The position numbers were made by a program, and so were the translations under genes. A DNA stretch of 64,000 nt from Spongospora subterranea f. sp. subterranea (taxonomy: Eukaryota; Endomyxa: Phytomyxea; Phytomyxea; Plasmodiophorida): positions 62,001-126,000 of the forward strand of contig JAUGWO010000145.1 in assembly GCA_049724395.1 (NCBI GenBank), written 5' to 3'. This document shows positions 10,949 to 22,053 of the stretch, in pieces; position 1 is the first letter of the stretch, and every line of letters begins with the position of its first letter. Under the pieces are notes generated by a model, which had not been told where the DNA came from, searched no databases, and worked only from the letters and a program-made list of their open reading frames with translations.

Positions 10949-11980
10949 TCAAGCCCTCTCATATCCAATTGCCGTCGCCTTATTTCTAATGAACGCTGGT
11001 GGAAGACCGGCATCTAACCCAACCGTCCCAGAATAGAACAACTGAGGACCAATTGCAACAGGTGCCTCATAACGAGGTGATGGCGACTGCAACCCGTTGC
11101 TGTATAAAGCCGAAGTACGCGCTGCATTTACCGGAGAAGGTGCTGAGCGACGAATACCATACGCTGACGAGGATGGAACTATCTGAGGAGTGTTGATTGC
11201 AGTGCTGGATCGCATGGTTGACTTATATAAGCCAGGAGGGGAAACCGATAATGTTGGCGATGGAGATGGCGTCCATGATGGCGCAAGCGTAGTACGGATA
11301 ACGCCAGGGGACGTTGTAGCGTTACGGGTACAGTTGGGGGTAACGGGAGCAACAGTAGTCGGTGGGGGTGAGGGTGGGGGTGTGGGTGGTGGTGTGGGTT
11401 TTGGAGTGGGTTTTGGAGCGATAACGGGTGGTGGAGGCGGCACTGTTACGTTGTAGGTTGGGGATGGACTAGGTTTGGGTTTGGGAGCAGGTGTGGAAGG
11501 TATGGGAGGAGGAGCAGGAGCTGGAGTATGTGGTACCTTGATCGGGTGGGGCGGCGGTGGGGGCCTGACAGGTGCCGGTGTGGGAGCGGGAGTAGGAGCT
11601 GGGGTGGGCGGCTCAGGGAGGAGATCAGTACCCATGGACACAGTGAAGTGGGGTGTCGGGGGTGGAGTTGCCACTGGAATGGGGCAAGCGCAACCGCTCA
11701 TTGACATCAACGATACGATATTGTCAGTGATTGTGTAAAGTCCATGACACAAGGTCTCATTTCGTAATAGCGAGTTATCACAAACATTCCTCATCATATC
11801 CAAAAACGACGCCGTTTTCTGTATATCCTCACACCGGATTGAGCGAGATATGGTTTTACCGCATAATGCCTCGTTGCACATCTGTGCAATCGGGCCAGTT
11901 GGGAGCTGAGGTTGGCCGAAAGCAACATAGCTACTTGCAATCAGACCGATCAAGCTGATCACATGAAGCAAAACGGTCAT
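10949..11980 (-). CDS. Secreted proline-rich protein
   Basis: A single 343-residue frame. It begins with a signal peptide (VISLIGLIASSYVAFG), followed by a Cys-containing N-terminal domain of about 90 residues (Cys at MCNEALCG, RCED, VCDN, LCHG, GCACP). Next comes a long Pro/Thr/Ala/Lys stretch (PAPTPAPTPAP, PKPTPKPTPPPTPP) from about residue 100 to 210, then a Ser/Thr/Pro-rich tail without a hydrophobic end. Three N-glycosylation sites are visible. The layout (small Cys-rich domain plus Pro-rich stalk) is like wall or matrix proteins of fungi and algae, but no family is recognised. The opposite strand is open too because of the repeats (Gly-rich frames at 11190-11738); those are shadows. Confidence 0.75.
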   Translation of the reverse strand: MTVLLHVISLIGLIASSYVAFGQPQLPTGPIAQMCNEALCGKTISRSIRCEDIQKTASFLDMMRNVCDNSLLRNETLCHGLYTITDNIVSLMSMSGCACPIPVATPPPTPHFTVSMGTDLLPEPPTPAPTPAPTPAPVRPPPPPHPIKVPHTPAPAPPPIPSTPAPKPKPSPSPTYNVTVPPPPPVIAPKPTPKPTPPPTPPPSPPPTTVAPVTPNCTRNATTSPGVIRTTLAPSWTPSPSPTLSVSPPGLYKSTMRSSTAINTPQIVPSSSAYGIRRSAPSPVNAARTSALYSNGLQSPSPRYEAPVAIGPQLFYSGTVGLDAGLPPAFIRNKATAIGYERA

Positions 11981-11999
11981 GGCGACCGTACGCGACGAA

Positions 12000-13600
12000 T
12001 GTTACTAGTTTGTAGAGTATTTTGAGTGCCAGATCGCCGGAACGTGACGAGGTTTCCGATCAAAATGTATGACTCACCACATTTTCTCATGAAGTTGCGC
12101 ATAACCAACGCATCGTCGAGTGCATTGTTTGTGTTTGAGCAGCTTCAATGTTGAAACCATATGGTTCATTGATACTTTTATACACAGTCGCCAATATTGC
12201 CGAAAGTTGGCTTGTCTTAATACTGCTGGGAATCTTTCGTCTGAGACGATAGGGGATTCATGTTCATTTATGCCCGACTCATAAGAGCATAACATTTGGC
12301 ACTCGTGTTACGTTTGATATTTATTTACATTCACACAGATGCGATACATGGTCGATATCATCGGGTTATCGATCATGCCACGCCTTGCACCATGCGCAAA
12401 TATATTCGAATATACGGTTTACATCCATGAAAAAGCAGTATTTGCTGAACAGAGTCTATCATGTACCAATCAGGAGGTTGCTCATTGGACCAATCTCGTA
12501 CAATCTTCTTCTACTACCTGGCGCAAGTTTTGAAGAACGGTCAAGTACAATCTCGGGTTATGGGGACAACCGGCTCTTTTTTCCAACACTCTGCAACGAC
12601 CGCGAATCCAGCTGTTTTTTCTTGAGAGCAACTCCGACGCAGATAACTTTGGCCATTTATGGCAATTGTTGCTATTACTATGAGGTGATGTCGGAAACGT
12701 GTTTGGTATTCGTACAACGCGATTCCCAATGGCTGGATCGGGCCAAATTTTGGGCGACATCGCCTGATAGCAAGTTAGCAACAATCATCATCAATGGCCA
12801 AAGGCACTTTATCTGCGCCAGAGTATGCTGGTCAGTATTTGGCGGAACGAGCTTGAAGTCGGTGATGACCAATTCTTGAGCATCCCAGTCTTTGCGCTTG
12901 TTCATTGCTTGCATTGACCGTCACTTAATAATATGATGAGCCAATCATTACCCATTAAATCTCGAAGAGTATGTGCAGTTGTGGCAGATTCTGCTGGAAT
13001 GCTAGCGAAATTATCTCGACACAATCGGATTTACATACACTCCAAGTCATGTCCACCAAAAAAGTGACACATCTGACAATGACAACTCAAAAGCAATAGG
13101 ACGAAGCAATGACATTGATCAACTAGCAAGAATCGCGGGGAATATTGGGGCCAATTTGAGCATGGACCATTTATGTCATCCTTTAAACTTCAACTTAAAA
13201 GAACTACGAAGAAGAAAATTGCAACGATACCTGAAGGCGAACATCAAACGACGTCACTTCCCAAACTGCCAAGATAGAAACCCGTTTCGCAAAATTCCAG
13301 GTGAGTCGTCGCCACACATGCTAATTAACAGGGCGCGAACTGGACATCGCAGATGCAGACAACACCTCAGCAACATTAGAAAAACACGAACAAGTGCAGG
13401 CACTGTGATAAACATCCCGAAACAATTGAGCATCAGTTTTACAATGCGAAAAATTTGAAAACGCCTCAAGAAATGCAGACGACGACTGTACAGCACACTT
13501 CCGGTAACTACAGCAATTTGGAGCCATGAGAAGGCCACAAGAATTTTCGCGCAAAGCTGATAAAGCACGCTGCTTTATTTAGGCACGTTTATTGGGCCTG
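12000..13600. other. Region with unresolved short frames
   Basis: Candidates are a minus frame at 12678-12914 (MQAMNKRKDWDAQELVI), a plus frame at 12385-12879 and a minus frame at 13254-13568 whose start (MLYQLCAKILVAFSWLQIAV) looks like a signal peptide; the overlapping frame 13321-13554 is Cys-rich (CTCSC). I could not join these into a convincing gene and recognise no family. A small secreted Cys-rich protein on the minus strand at 13320-13568 is possible. Confidence 0.25.
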
Positions 13601-13846
13601 ACCGCATGGCCCGTATGAATGTGGAGAGTGACCTGCCTGCAGTAAACTCGAAACTCTGGATAGGCAAGGTAATTTGGTGGGGGCGGTTTCCATTCGGTGT
13701 GATCATTAGGACAGGTTATGGGGGTGATTGCAGCTGCTGGTCTAATACCTTCCTTCAGTGGATACCCAAGCTATGTACACTGGTTACAACCTGTAGTGTG
13801 GGCCACACTATTGGGATATTGTTTTCATGCGCGCGAGCATGGTACG

Positions 13847-13930
13847 CTCCATACTGCATTGCTGGAGAGTTAAAAGTGACCTTCATGATCTCCATACTGC
13901 ATTGCTGGAGAGTTAAAAGTGACCTTCATT
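13847..13930. repeat. Two-copy 43-bp tandem duplication
   Basis: The unit beginning ctccatactgcattgctgga at 13847 recurs at 13890, nearly identical over about 41 bp. It sits in the transposon-rich region. Confidence 0.9.
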
Positions 13931-14154
13931 TGACTGTTAATAATAAAATTGCAAGCGACAGTAATTTTGGTATAATCGTTCTTATTGTAGCTCCTAGTAA
14001 ATATACTTTAGCCCGAAACCTGGATTATCCCTCTTTACGTCTTAATGTATTGCCACAGGTGTTTTCCCAAATTTTCTGCTGCGGCTATGCCCTCTGAACA
14101 ACTTTTACGATTGGTAGGGAAGTGGTCAGAAAGTGGTCAAGATCCAATCCTCCC

Positions 14155-14258
14155 GAAAAGTCTACCGTCTTCTTCGTCAAATCGCAGGGTTGCGCCACGA
14201 CTGTGAGGGGAATAGTATGAACAAAAACTCCGCGCGCGTATGGGTACGCGCGCGTACC
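14155..14258 (+). repeat. Dispersed GC-rich module, copy 1
   Basis: About 104 bp nearly identical to 17195-17298, with a partial inverted copy at 14933-14995. Each full copy contains a small hairpin, gcgcgcgta-tggg-tacgcgcgc. It is likely a transposon-derived repeat or an end sequence of a mobile element. Confidence 0.85.
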
Positions 14259-14284
14259 ATGTTCGCGCGTATAGAAACACTCTC

Positions 14285-14618
14285 CCCACACTATTTACCA
14301 ACCCACAACTAATTGATACTGGGTTGCAGCCCGCATCTCGAGCTGATTGAACAAGCTTATAAATATTCCGGCCTGTTAACCATTCCTCGTGGCACTTCAA
14401 CAGCCGCGCCAAAGTCTTGGCCGGTAATGTTAAGTCTTAAACCAAAAGTCTGAGTTATCGACAGGGCCATCATGGACACCGGCCAAGACTTTGGCGCGGC
14501 TGTTGAAGTGCCACGAGGAATGGTTAACAGGCCGGAATATTTATAAGCTTGTTCAATCAGCTCGAGATGCGGGCTGCAACCCCGTATCAATTAGTTGTGG
14601 GTTGGTAAATAGTGTGGG
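14285..14618. repeat. Near-perfect 141-bp inverted repeat (foldback)
   Basis: Left arm 14285-14425 and right arm 14478-14618 are reverse complements with about one mismatch, separated by a 52-bp spacer (14426-14477). Arm ends are CCCACACT / AGTGTGGG. No coding capacity was seen in the arms. It would form a long hairpin in RNA or DNA and resembles a MITE or foldback element; the near identity suggests recent origin or gene conversion. Confidence 0.92.
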
Positions 14619-14932
14619 CCACACTAATGACGAATAAACATAAATAGTGTGGGTTGAATAATATACGGTGAAGCTGGATGTGCAGAGACTTATTGGTTTG
14701 ATTGAGCATTAGTGGTCATTGAAAAGGCTTGATATACAGAGTCACCATAGTCTTTGAGCTTTTGTATTTGGAAATCCGACGAGGACTATAGATCGTGAAT
14801 TCGGGAGCGCCATATGGACGAACTCTGTTTTCGAGACACTGCAGGGATATTGTTTTCATGCGCACGAACATGGTACGCGCGCTGCCTTGTTTCATTTCTG
14901 GTGCAAAAACCAGTTTTGATCAGTTTTGCATA

Positions 14933-14995
14933 CGCGCGCCGAGTTTTTGTTCATCCCTCTCAGTCGTGGCGCTTTTATCAAAAAACCCGTACACT
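14933..14995 (-). repeat. Dispersed GC-rich module, partial inverted copy
   Basis: Reverse complement of part of the module at 14155-14258: the blocks gagtttttgttcat and cagtcgtggcgc are shared, while the ends have diverged. Confidence 0.65.
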
Positions 14996-15253
14996 TTTTC
15001 TAATGGAGGCGGAGGGCAGGTAATGTCGTTGCAAATTCATGAAGCCTTTTCGATTTGCATTGTTTTTTTATCCATGTCGTATCAGTATTGATAATAGAGG
15101 CACTATCGAAGCCGGGTCTCAATTCGAGACTTTTGAGCAATTAGAGGCGGAAGTCCGGCGTTTTGCCCAACCATGAGGATTCAATTGCGGCAAATCCACC
15201 CATAAGATGGACGACGCCAGGTCGCTAGATCCGCTGTCCAGAGGGGCACTTTT

Positions 15254-16771
15254 TATTGCACTTCTAAAATCAATGGAAAATGCAGTTTTAAAGTTCCATT
15301 CACCTTTATGTTCGCCCAGCGCCATTATATCATCAAACAGGATACCGATGGTTTAAACCTAGATCATAATCATAGCATCGTCTTGATACCTGAAACTTCA
15401 GACGTTTCTGTACGTTTCGAAAGAGATTGTGGCCATCGGAGAAAGACCTCATGAGTACCTGTGGCTGTCATGCAAACGCGCCATTGTTGCGTCGCATCCT
15501 TGCAACACAATTTCCCGAGAGGCACTACAACAGCCATTTGATTCAGCGTATTATCAAGAAGAACAAGATAGTTAATTTTGGTTCCGATCCAGACGGCATG
15601 AAAGATTTCTTCGCCTTCGGGACAGATATCTCAAATTCAGGAGGAATTTTCCAGCTGGGGTTCGAAGATTGCGCATCAACGGTGCCATTGTTCAAACTAC
15701 AGCAATGGAGAAATATTGTCGGTCTTATTCAGATTTCACTCCTCTGGATGGTACCTTCAACATCAGTGTATATTCACTGATTTTGTTGGTTTTCTCAAAT
15801 ATTGACTGTTTGGGCAAAACGGTCATAGGCGGTATCGGGTTTGCTCCATCCGAAGATTCTAGGAGCGTGATACAAACCTAACAGACTTTTTATCAGAATT
15901 TCACTGAAGCTTCGGTTTTGATGACTGATGGAGCTTCGGCTATTGAGACAGCTGCTGGTGACTCTTCTTCATTTTTGAGTTTGGGCCTGTTTGTCATTTA
16001 AAAAGCACAGCTTTTGCCTCAGGTCCAAACGGTCTTACAGATCGAATCGTTCCTTTTCGATGTTCTGAAGGAAGAACTTTCCGAGATGATTTGGCGTTTG
16101 AGAAAGATCGATACGACGAGATTGGAAGCGACTCCTGTTTGCGATCCCAATTGTCTGAATAATTGTCAGTTTTGTTTCGTTTTTAATTTACACCTCACGC
16201 AATGGCAATGGATCTGTTCCTGATGAAGCTATTCACCTTCACAGTTTCGGGACCGTCAGTTTGTGCGTATTCTCTTTGGATTGTTAATTATCAAAATGTT
16301 GATCCATATTTTTTCGGGCTCAAACCACTGCGTTTGTCAATGACGAGACTCATACAATGGGTTGAAGACTATCTACAAGATACTATAATGAATACAACAA
16401 TTTCAAAAAGTTGCGTTGGCCTGACATTGAACATGACATCGTTGACCAGAAAATTCGAAATCTTTCGTCTATTGAGTCATGGACAGCAGAAATGGTAAGG
16501 TTCCGATAGCATCAAGATGAACACCTTTTGGAGCAACGGCACATTGCTTTTGCAAGAGTCGGACGATTTGCATAGTTTGTTTTTTATTCATGTTGTATCA
16601 GTATTTTGCACGTCGGAAGATGCAGTTTTAATCTTCCATTCACGTTTATGAGGAAGTAGATTTGAACCATCGGTATCCTGTTTGATGATTTAATGGCGCT
16701 CGGCCAACATAAACGTACAGGGAAGTTTTACAACTACAACTGCATTTTCCGTTGATTCTGAAGGTACAATA
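15254..16771. mobile_element. Degenerate MULE-type DNA transposon with TIRs
   Basis: Terminal inverted repeats of about 104-111 bp (15254-15357 and 16661-16771) flank frames of a MULE-like transposase on the plus strand. The TIRs share long blocks such as catcaaacaggataccgatgg, with about 75-80 percent identity by eye. No clear target-site duplication was seen. A block at 16575-16650 repeats part of the left flank (15062-15310) in direct orientation, so the element has been rearranged or nested. Confidence 0.7.
15427..16500 (+). pseudogene. MULE-like transposase, frame-broken
   Basis: Plus-strand frames with stops and shifts. The first part carries a CGCHANAPLLRRIL segment and ERHYNSHLIQRIIKK. 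After a frame change near 15665 the sequence reads YSDFTPLDGTFNISVYSL then LLVFSNIDCLGKTVIGGIGF, which matches the MULE catalytic block ('Y.D...LDGTY....Y.LPLL...G.D..G......'). The Asp in LDGTF is the expected first catalytic acid. Later frames (16014-16498) are too decayed to place. It lies between the two TIRs and is certainly inactive as written. Confidence 0.65.
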
Positions 16772-17194
16772 GACTGTCGAAAAGAGGCAGTAATACGTTA
16801 AAACACAGCACCTTTCATAACGGAAAGTCATCTTGGCCTAGGGATCCGCACGAAATCATTGCCGAAGATGTTCAAGATACGGTTCAAGCCTTTTTTTCAC
16901 CGCTGTCATAATTGTTATCCTCCAACCTTTCCTGTGCATCATCTTGACGCGACAATATGTGTTCTTGACACTCGTGCTGTCGCGTCAAGAACATATGTTG
17001 GTGTGGATCCGACTTGTCACAGGGCTTTAAAACGCTCGGATTCATACTCGCTGACCATAAGGTTCTGTGCCCTCCATCGATCGTCGACATATTGACTCCA
17101 TTTTACGTATTAACATTTAAGTTTCGCTAGACCGTTTGGGGATGGTGTATTAGTTTGGTGATACTGGTGAGAGAGGTCGGGTCCGTTTCGCGTC

Positions 17195-17298
17195 AAAAAG
17201 CCTACCGTCTTCTTCATCAAAGCGCAGGGTTGCGCCACGACTGTGAGGGGAATAGTATGAACAAAAACTCCGCGCGCGTATGGGTACGCGCGCGTACA
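17195..17298 (+). repeat. Dispersed GC-rich module, copy 2
   Basis: Almost identical to 14155-14258, including the gcgcgcgta-tggg-tacgcgcgc hairpin, 3.0 kb away and in the same orientation. Confidence 0.88.
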
Positions 17299-17615
17299 CT
17301 GAGCGCGGTGGATGAGGGGTTGCGGATCACGGCATTTGCCGGATAGATCGATTGTAGTTCTGTTCTCTCTTCATCAAATCCCGGATCTATAGTCTGTCCA
17401 TTCTCCTCTTTCTTCTCTTGTTTGTCTTCTGTTGCAGTTTCAAAATGCAATCTTTCTGGTTATATTCTACATTTATTACTTAAATTTAAGGTTGAAGCAT
17501 GGCGATTGAAGACGGGCACATCGTTCTGATGACGCCGATCATGAAGGAACGTTTAAAAGAGCGTCAATAGTTCTTTTCAAACTGACATTATTGAGGGTTT
17601 CTTGTTCGATGAGCA

Positions 17616-18570
17616 TTGCCCAACAGCCAATGTTACTATGACGTCTGGCTTCTGTCCAGTAATCAATCGAAACATTCCACTTGCTATATCGATTTGATGA
17701 GTAAGTCGGTGCTACATTACGCTGCTCACTTCGCTGTGATATTTCGAGCATTAGGATTGCTCAATGACATCAATGTTTGGGAGACTGATCCCGATAGGTT
17801 ATTTCCTGGCATGACTTGCGATTTCTCAGACGCCGAGCGCAGCGGTTTCGAGAAAGCTTCACAAAAGCATTGCTCATTGCAAAGTGACGAATCCATCGAC
17901 CTCAATCGGTTTTCAATTGTTACACCGTTCATTTCAAAAGGACGCTAACAAGGGTGCAGCGCCATTCTGGTTTAGTTCCACCCCAGATACAAAGCGATAT
18001 CAGTCGGTTTGCGCCCCGTTGGATGTCATCGATATCGAGGAGCTCAAAACCCGGGTTCTGACAATTGTCGATGCTTTCCCCAAAATCAAGCGCTGGATGG
18101 AATGGCATGTCGCACTTGGGTAATTTATCTTTCCGGCAATGGCTACACCAAGGGTCGCTCCCACAATCAATTAGACGACTAATGCTCAAGAATGCATCGG
18201 CGGCGACTGTCAACGTTGCTCGCAAAAACCAAGGCCGTCCTTCGTCGAATGCCTAGATCACACATTCGCTACATGAAACAGATTGAGATCGTCAATAATC
18301 TGGCTCTGCAAGGTGTCGCATTACGATATGCCAAGCCAGCAGGTAAGCGCAAAGCGGCATATAGCAACGATGGACGGCCCCCAGACACATCGCAACAGCT
18401 AATTGGTAAGAGTCGCGCTGGCCCAAGAGGATCGCGGAACCTCGTTCCGAAAATGGGAAGCGAGGTCGACTGGAAAACGTTTGGAATCCCCTGGAGTTTG
18501 CGGTACGGAAAGGATTTCAGCGCCGTCAACACTTGCACAATGGACACGGCGCTGATGACAATATATTTGA
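17616..18570 (+). pseudogene. Second MULE-like transposase remnant
   Basis: Plus-strand frames with several shifts. LFPGMTCDFSDAERSGFEKA followed, after a shift, by FNCYTVHFKRTLTRVQ matches the second catalytic block of MULE transposases ('tDFE.A.......C.FHF.R'). Further on, frames give ELKTRVLTIVDAFPKIKRWM and, near 18520, VNTCTMDTALMTIYLI, a 'NTC.xD..L' motif seen in C-terminal protease-like parts of some large transposons. It may be the second half of the element at 15.4 kb, separated by an insertion, or another copy. Several frame breaks make it non-functional. Confidence 0.55.
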
Positions 18571-18572
18571 TC

Positions 18573-18980
18573 CTTTGCCAGTGTTCTCAGTCCGATTGTC
18601 GCGAGGATGCGGACAGAAAATGGAAGCACATCATGTTGTCCTGTACATGAACAACTCTGTGCAGTGATTAATGACTGTGTCTTCAACGCTGCCGTGCTCA
18701 TTCTCATCACAATTGTACACCATAAGCAATTACGCGGGCCTCACGGAAGCTGGTTATGTGGAGCAGCTACGAACAGTCCTCCGTTTGATCGGAGAGGAGG
18801 ATTATACCCCCACGCTTCAAATGGTGTACAACTGTGATGAGAATGAGCACGGCAGCGTTGAAGACGCAGTCATTGATTACTGCCCAGACTTGGTCATGTC
18901 CAGGACAACATGGGACTCTCAGTGTCCTTCCATTTTCTGTCCGCATCCTCGCGACAATCGGTCTGAGAACACTGGCAAAG
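18573..18980. repeat. Inverted duplication of about 150 bp
   Basis: Left arm 18573-18723 and right arm 18821-18980 are reverse complements (roughly 90 percent by eye, with small indels), separated by a 97-bp spacer. As a consequence the same frame (starting MMRMSTAALKTQSL) appears on both strands. It overlaps the end of the transposase remnant. Confidence 0.85.
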
Positions 18981-19029
18981 AATTTGGAAAAATCCAAGAA
19001 GAACTCAATTCATTTTTTTGAACAAATGG

Positions 19030-20130
19030 ACGGGCCTTGGGATAGAACGACGACTGTTCGAACATTTCCGACAAAAGCGTCAACTGGTTTTTGTTTGTTG
19101 CTTGGTGCAGTTGAAGCTGGTTGAGCACTGAGCAGGCACTGCCTGACACCGCGGCTTCGACAACCAGAACCATTGATAGATGAAATTGGGTCTTAGGATT
19201 CACAATGTTTTATTGTCGAAATGGCTTAGCAGACTGATCCAGCGACTGATTGCTAGCGATTCGTTGCTCCTTCAGCACTGCAGCAGCGGTACTGCAACAA
19301 ACATCGGAATGCTTAAATGCTGCGTCCTCAGTAAAATCCATCTTCATCAGTCTGAAAATCACTCACGCGCAGCAAAAAACATCACCAAACAACGACCGAA
19401 TTAATGGATACGAAGCGGTTGGTGATGGTGTCGACGATGACAGAAGCCCAACCTAGAGTCCAATGCTGATTAAATTAGGGAAAACGTTGATCGTCAACCT
19501 GAGACGGCTACTGGTGTCAATTGTGACACAGCCATGGACTCTGTTGGTGTTGGATCGTCATGATGCAAATCCTCTGCCTGCCGACAAGATTAACCGAGGG
19601 CAGATGGGAATGGGCTGTTGGCCTAGGCGGTGGACCTTCTGTCAAATATCTGGAAAGTCGATACGAGGCAAAATGGGGCAACGAACGGGGATTCGTTCGA
19701 TCGCCGACGGACAGGTGATTCTTGATGCTGTGATTAGAATCGTCCGGTCGATGGAAAGTGGGAGACCGATGATTCCTGCAAGTATCGCTGCAGCAATGCT
19801 GGTGGAACAACGAATTGCTGGAAATCAATTGCTGGAAGTCATTTCGACTATGACAATGATGTGAATCCCAAGTCCCAATTTCATCTATCATATAGTGTTC
19901 TGGCTGTCGCAATACGTCACAACACAAAGGTTGAGACGTGTTGATTGTTCATTCTGTTCCTTGCGTTGGCCCCAGAGTAATAAATGAAATATTCATATGC
20001 TGCGTTCTCAGTATCATCCATCTTCATCAGCTTGAAAAAAATTGTCTCATCCTTCTTCGATATGGCAGTACCTAACAATGATGAACAATCTCTCGAATTG
20101 GATACAAAATTTGACACAATTGTTTTCATG
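19030..20130. repeat. Decayed repeat region
   Basis: Blocks recur within this stretch: about 19315-19370 (gctgcgtcctcagtaaaatc) matches 20000-20045 (gctgcgttctcagtatcatc) in direct orientation, and 19250-19300 resembles 19770-19825 in inverted orientation. No intact gene is supported; likely old transposon debris. Confidence 0.5.
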
Positions 20131-20425
20131 AACCAAACTACAGGTATTTACTGATAAAAAAAGGTAAATCCGAAATTTGTAATTTGCCGATCAGTTTGTT
20201 ACAGAAGACAGTTGTAGTACAGTACACTCACAGTACACAGTCGTCAGTCTGGGATGTTGTTCAACTGTATACTGCTGGTGTATCCTGTGTCGACTGTGTC
20301 CAATGTGTTTGACCTGGCGGAGTCCGTGGGGCGTGACCCTCATTGAGCAATGCCCAGATAGAACAGCAGATCAAGCCCATAAAGGGTATCCTCTTTTTGG
20401 CCAATTGCCGGAACCTGGTTGGCTC

Positions 20426-21976
20426 ATGGCTGGTCAGGTGAAGGCTCCAGGGACAAGGCGATGGTACGCCGTCGTTTCTGTCCTGGTATTGACCAGTGTT
20501 TTTCTCCAGAGCCTGAAGCCTTCCGACCCGTAAACTCATATCCATATATCCCCATGATCGCCGCACTGACCTAAATCGCACAGCTATCTTCCTCATTACT
20601 TTCAGCAAGTTCGGAATATAGACCCAGATGACGCATCACATTATATATGGGTATGATCTACACCAATCATTATTACCTATCCTACTCTTATATCTTCCCA
20701 AATCAGCCATATTACACATATGGATATGCAATCAGCCTTTTACCATTAGCTTTCTTTGCCGAATACATCCTCGACTATTACCATGTTGTCCTCGCCGGTC
20801 TCATCGCCCGTGTGATCAGCCAGACACTATTATTGTATGGATCACGTCTCGTTGATCTGCAGATTTGCCAAGTCAGTTCCCGAGACAGTTGTTTATTGAC
20901 CTGAATTCAGCCTTCCTGACAGGTATTATTCGGCATGTCAAGCAGCACTAAGATTGTGACCGGTGCTTTAATATATTCATTAACGCCCAGCCATATATTC
21001 AGGCAGATTGTATAGATTGCAATCCAATATAGAGCCATATATCCAGATCATTGATTTGTTTCTTGATCGCAGACCGGTCTGTTACGTGCTGCGAATCTGT
21101 CAGGAAATGTAATCGCTGGATTAATCGGCTGGACACTCCAGGATTATTACAAGGTTGATTACAAGTTTCTGTTCTATATATCCATCTCGTGCACATCCGC
21201 TGGCCTCATCCTATTCTCGTTGGCATTACCGATTGGCTTAGCTCACCATCGACGGGTTCGCCCGACGTCTATTCAGGAACGACTAGACGGATTCGTTCAG
21301 CAATATCAGGTAGGATGAAAGTTGTTGTTTTGCTGATTGTTGACTCCTCGGTTGTTAGAACTGTCGAAGTCTGGTTATGGGAAGCGAGGAGTTGCAACTA
21401 TGGAGTATTTGGTTCTGGATCGGAACAAGTTGTTCAGAGCTTGTTTATAATACCGATACGACCCTGTTTAAGAGCGTTGATCCATCAAACCAGTCGAATG
21501 GGATAGTCCTGGCTATCGGACGGGTTACAGCCTGCTCCTGCGCCCTTTTCAGCAGCCGATTTGGAGGGATTCTGGAGCGTAGGGCATCAGTGATCGTCCT
21601 GTCGTCGGCCGGCATCGCCGGAGCGCTGCTCTTGATTGCATCGCGAGGGTACAGCATTCACGTAACCCATTTCTGTATTGTCGCCTTTTACGCTGTCCAA
21701 GAACTCAGCTTCTGTGCGGCTTCATCGCAGATCGCTATTCGCACAAACGAATCGCTCCGATTAATGCTCCTATTTGCCAACACATTTGTCGCTCTTATAA
21801 TTCAGGTCTCGATCCAGGTCGCCTTAGGGCCATGGATCTTCAACCTCAATGTTCGGTCGAAATTTGCATGTTTAGCGGCATTGATGTTCACATTAGCGGC
21901 TGGCATGAGTATCGTCCATGCACGAACATTGGTGAATAGATTTCCCAAACCGACAACAACTTTTATCGAAATATAG
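20426..21976 (+). CDS. SLC19-family vitamin transporter (thiamine/folate type)
   Basis: Members of SLC19 move thiamine or reduced folate across the plasma membrane with 12 spans. Six exons join in frame with GT-AG introns: 20426-20529, 20584-20650, 20707-20871, 20923-21009, 21073-21309, 21359-21976 (introns 49-63 nt). The first span is followed by LQSLKPSDPYLPHYF, the family 'GF.K.[RK]PSEP[FY]L..YL' motif. Then come YYTYGYAISLLPLAFFAEY, a 'FG..SS' stretch (VLFGMSSSTKIVTGALIY), and TGLLRAANLSGNVIAG ('...RAA.L.G'). The last exon holds the C-terminal half with six hydrophobic segments and ends FPKPTTTFIEI. About 420 residues in total. Substrate cannot be told from sequence. The upstream start is uncertain; an in-frame Met also occurs at 20303. 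Confidence 0.85.
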
Positions 21977-22053
21977 TAATTGAATAAACACAACATATAT
22001 TATGCGAATCGAGGACTAGAATAAAGATATGGTCCAGTTTACTCAATTTGATA

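Noticed and set aside
11190-11738. Gly-rich plus-strand frames
   Set aside because: They are the reverse side of the Pro-rich secreted protein; the minus frame has the signal peptide and a continuous 343 codons.
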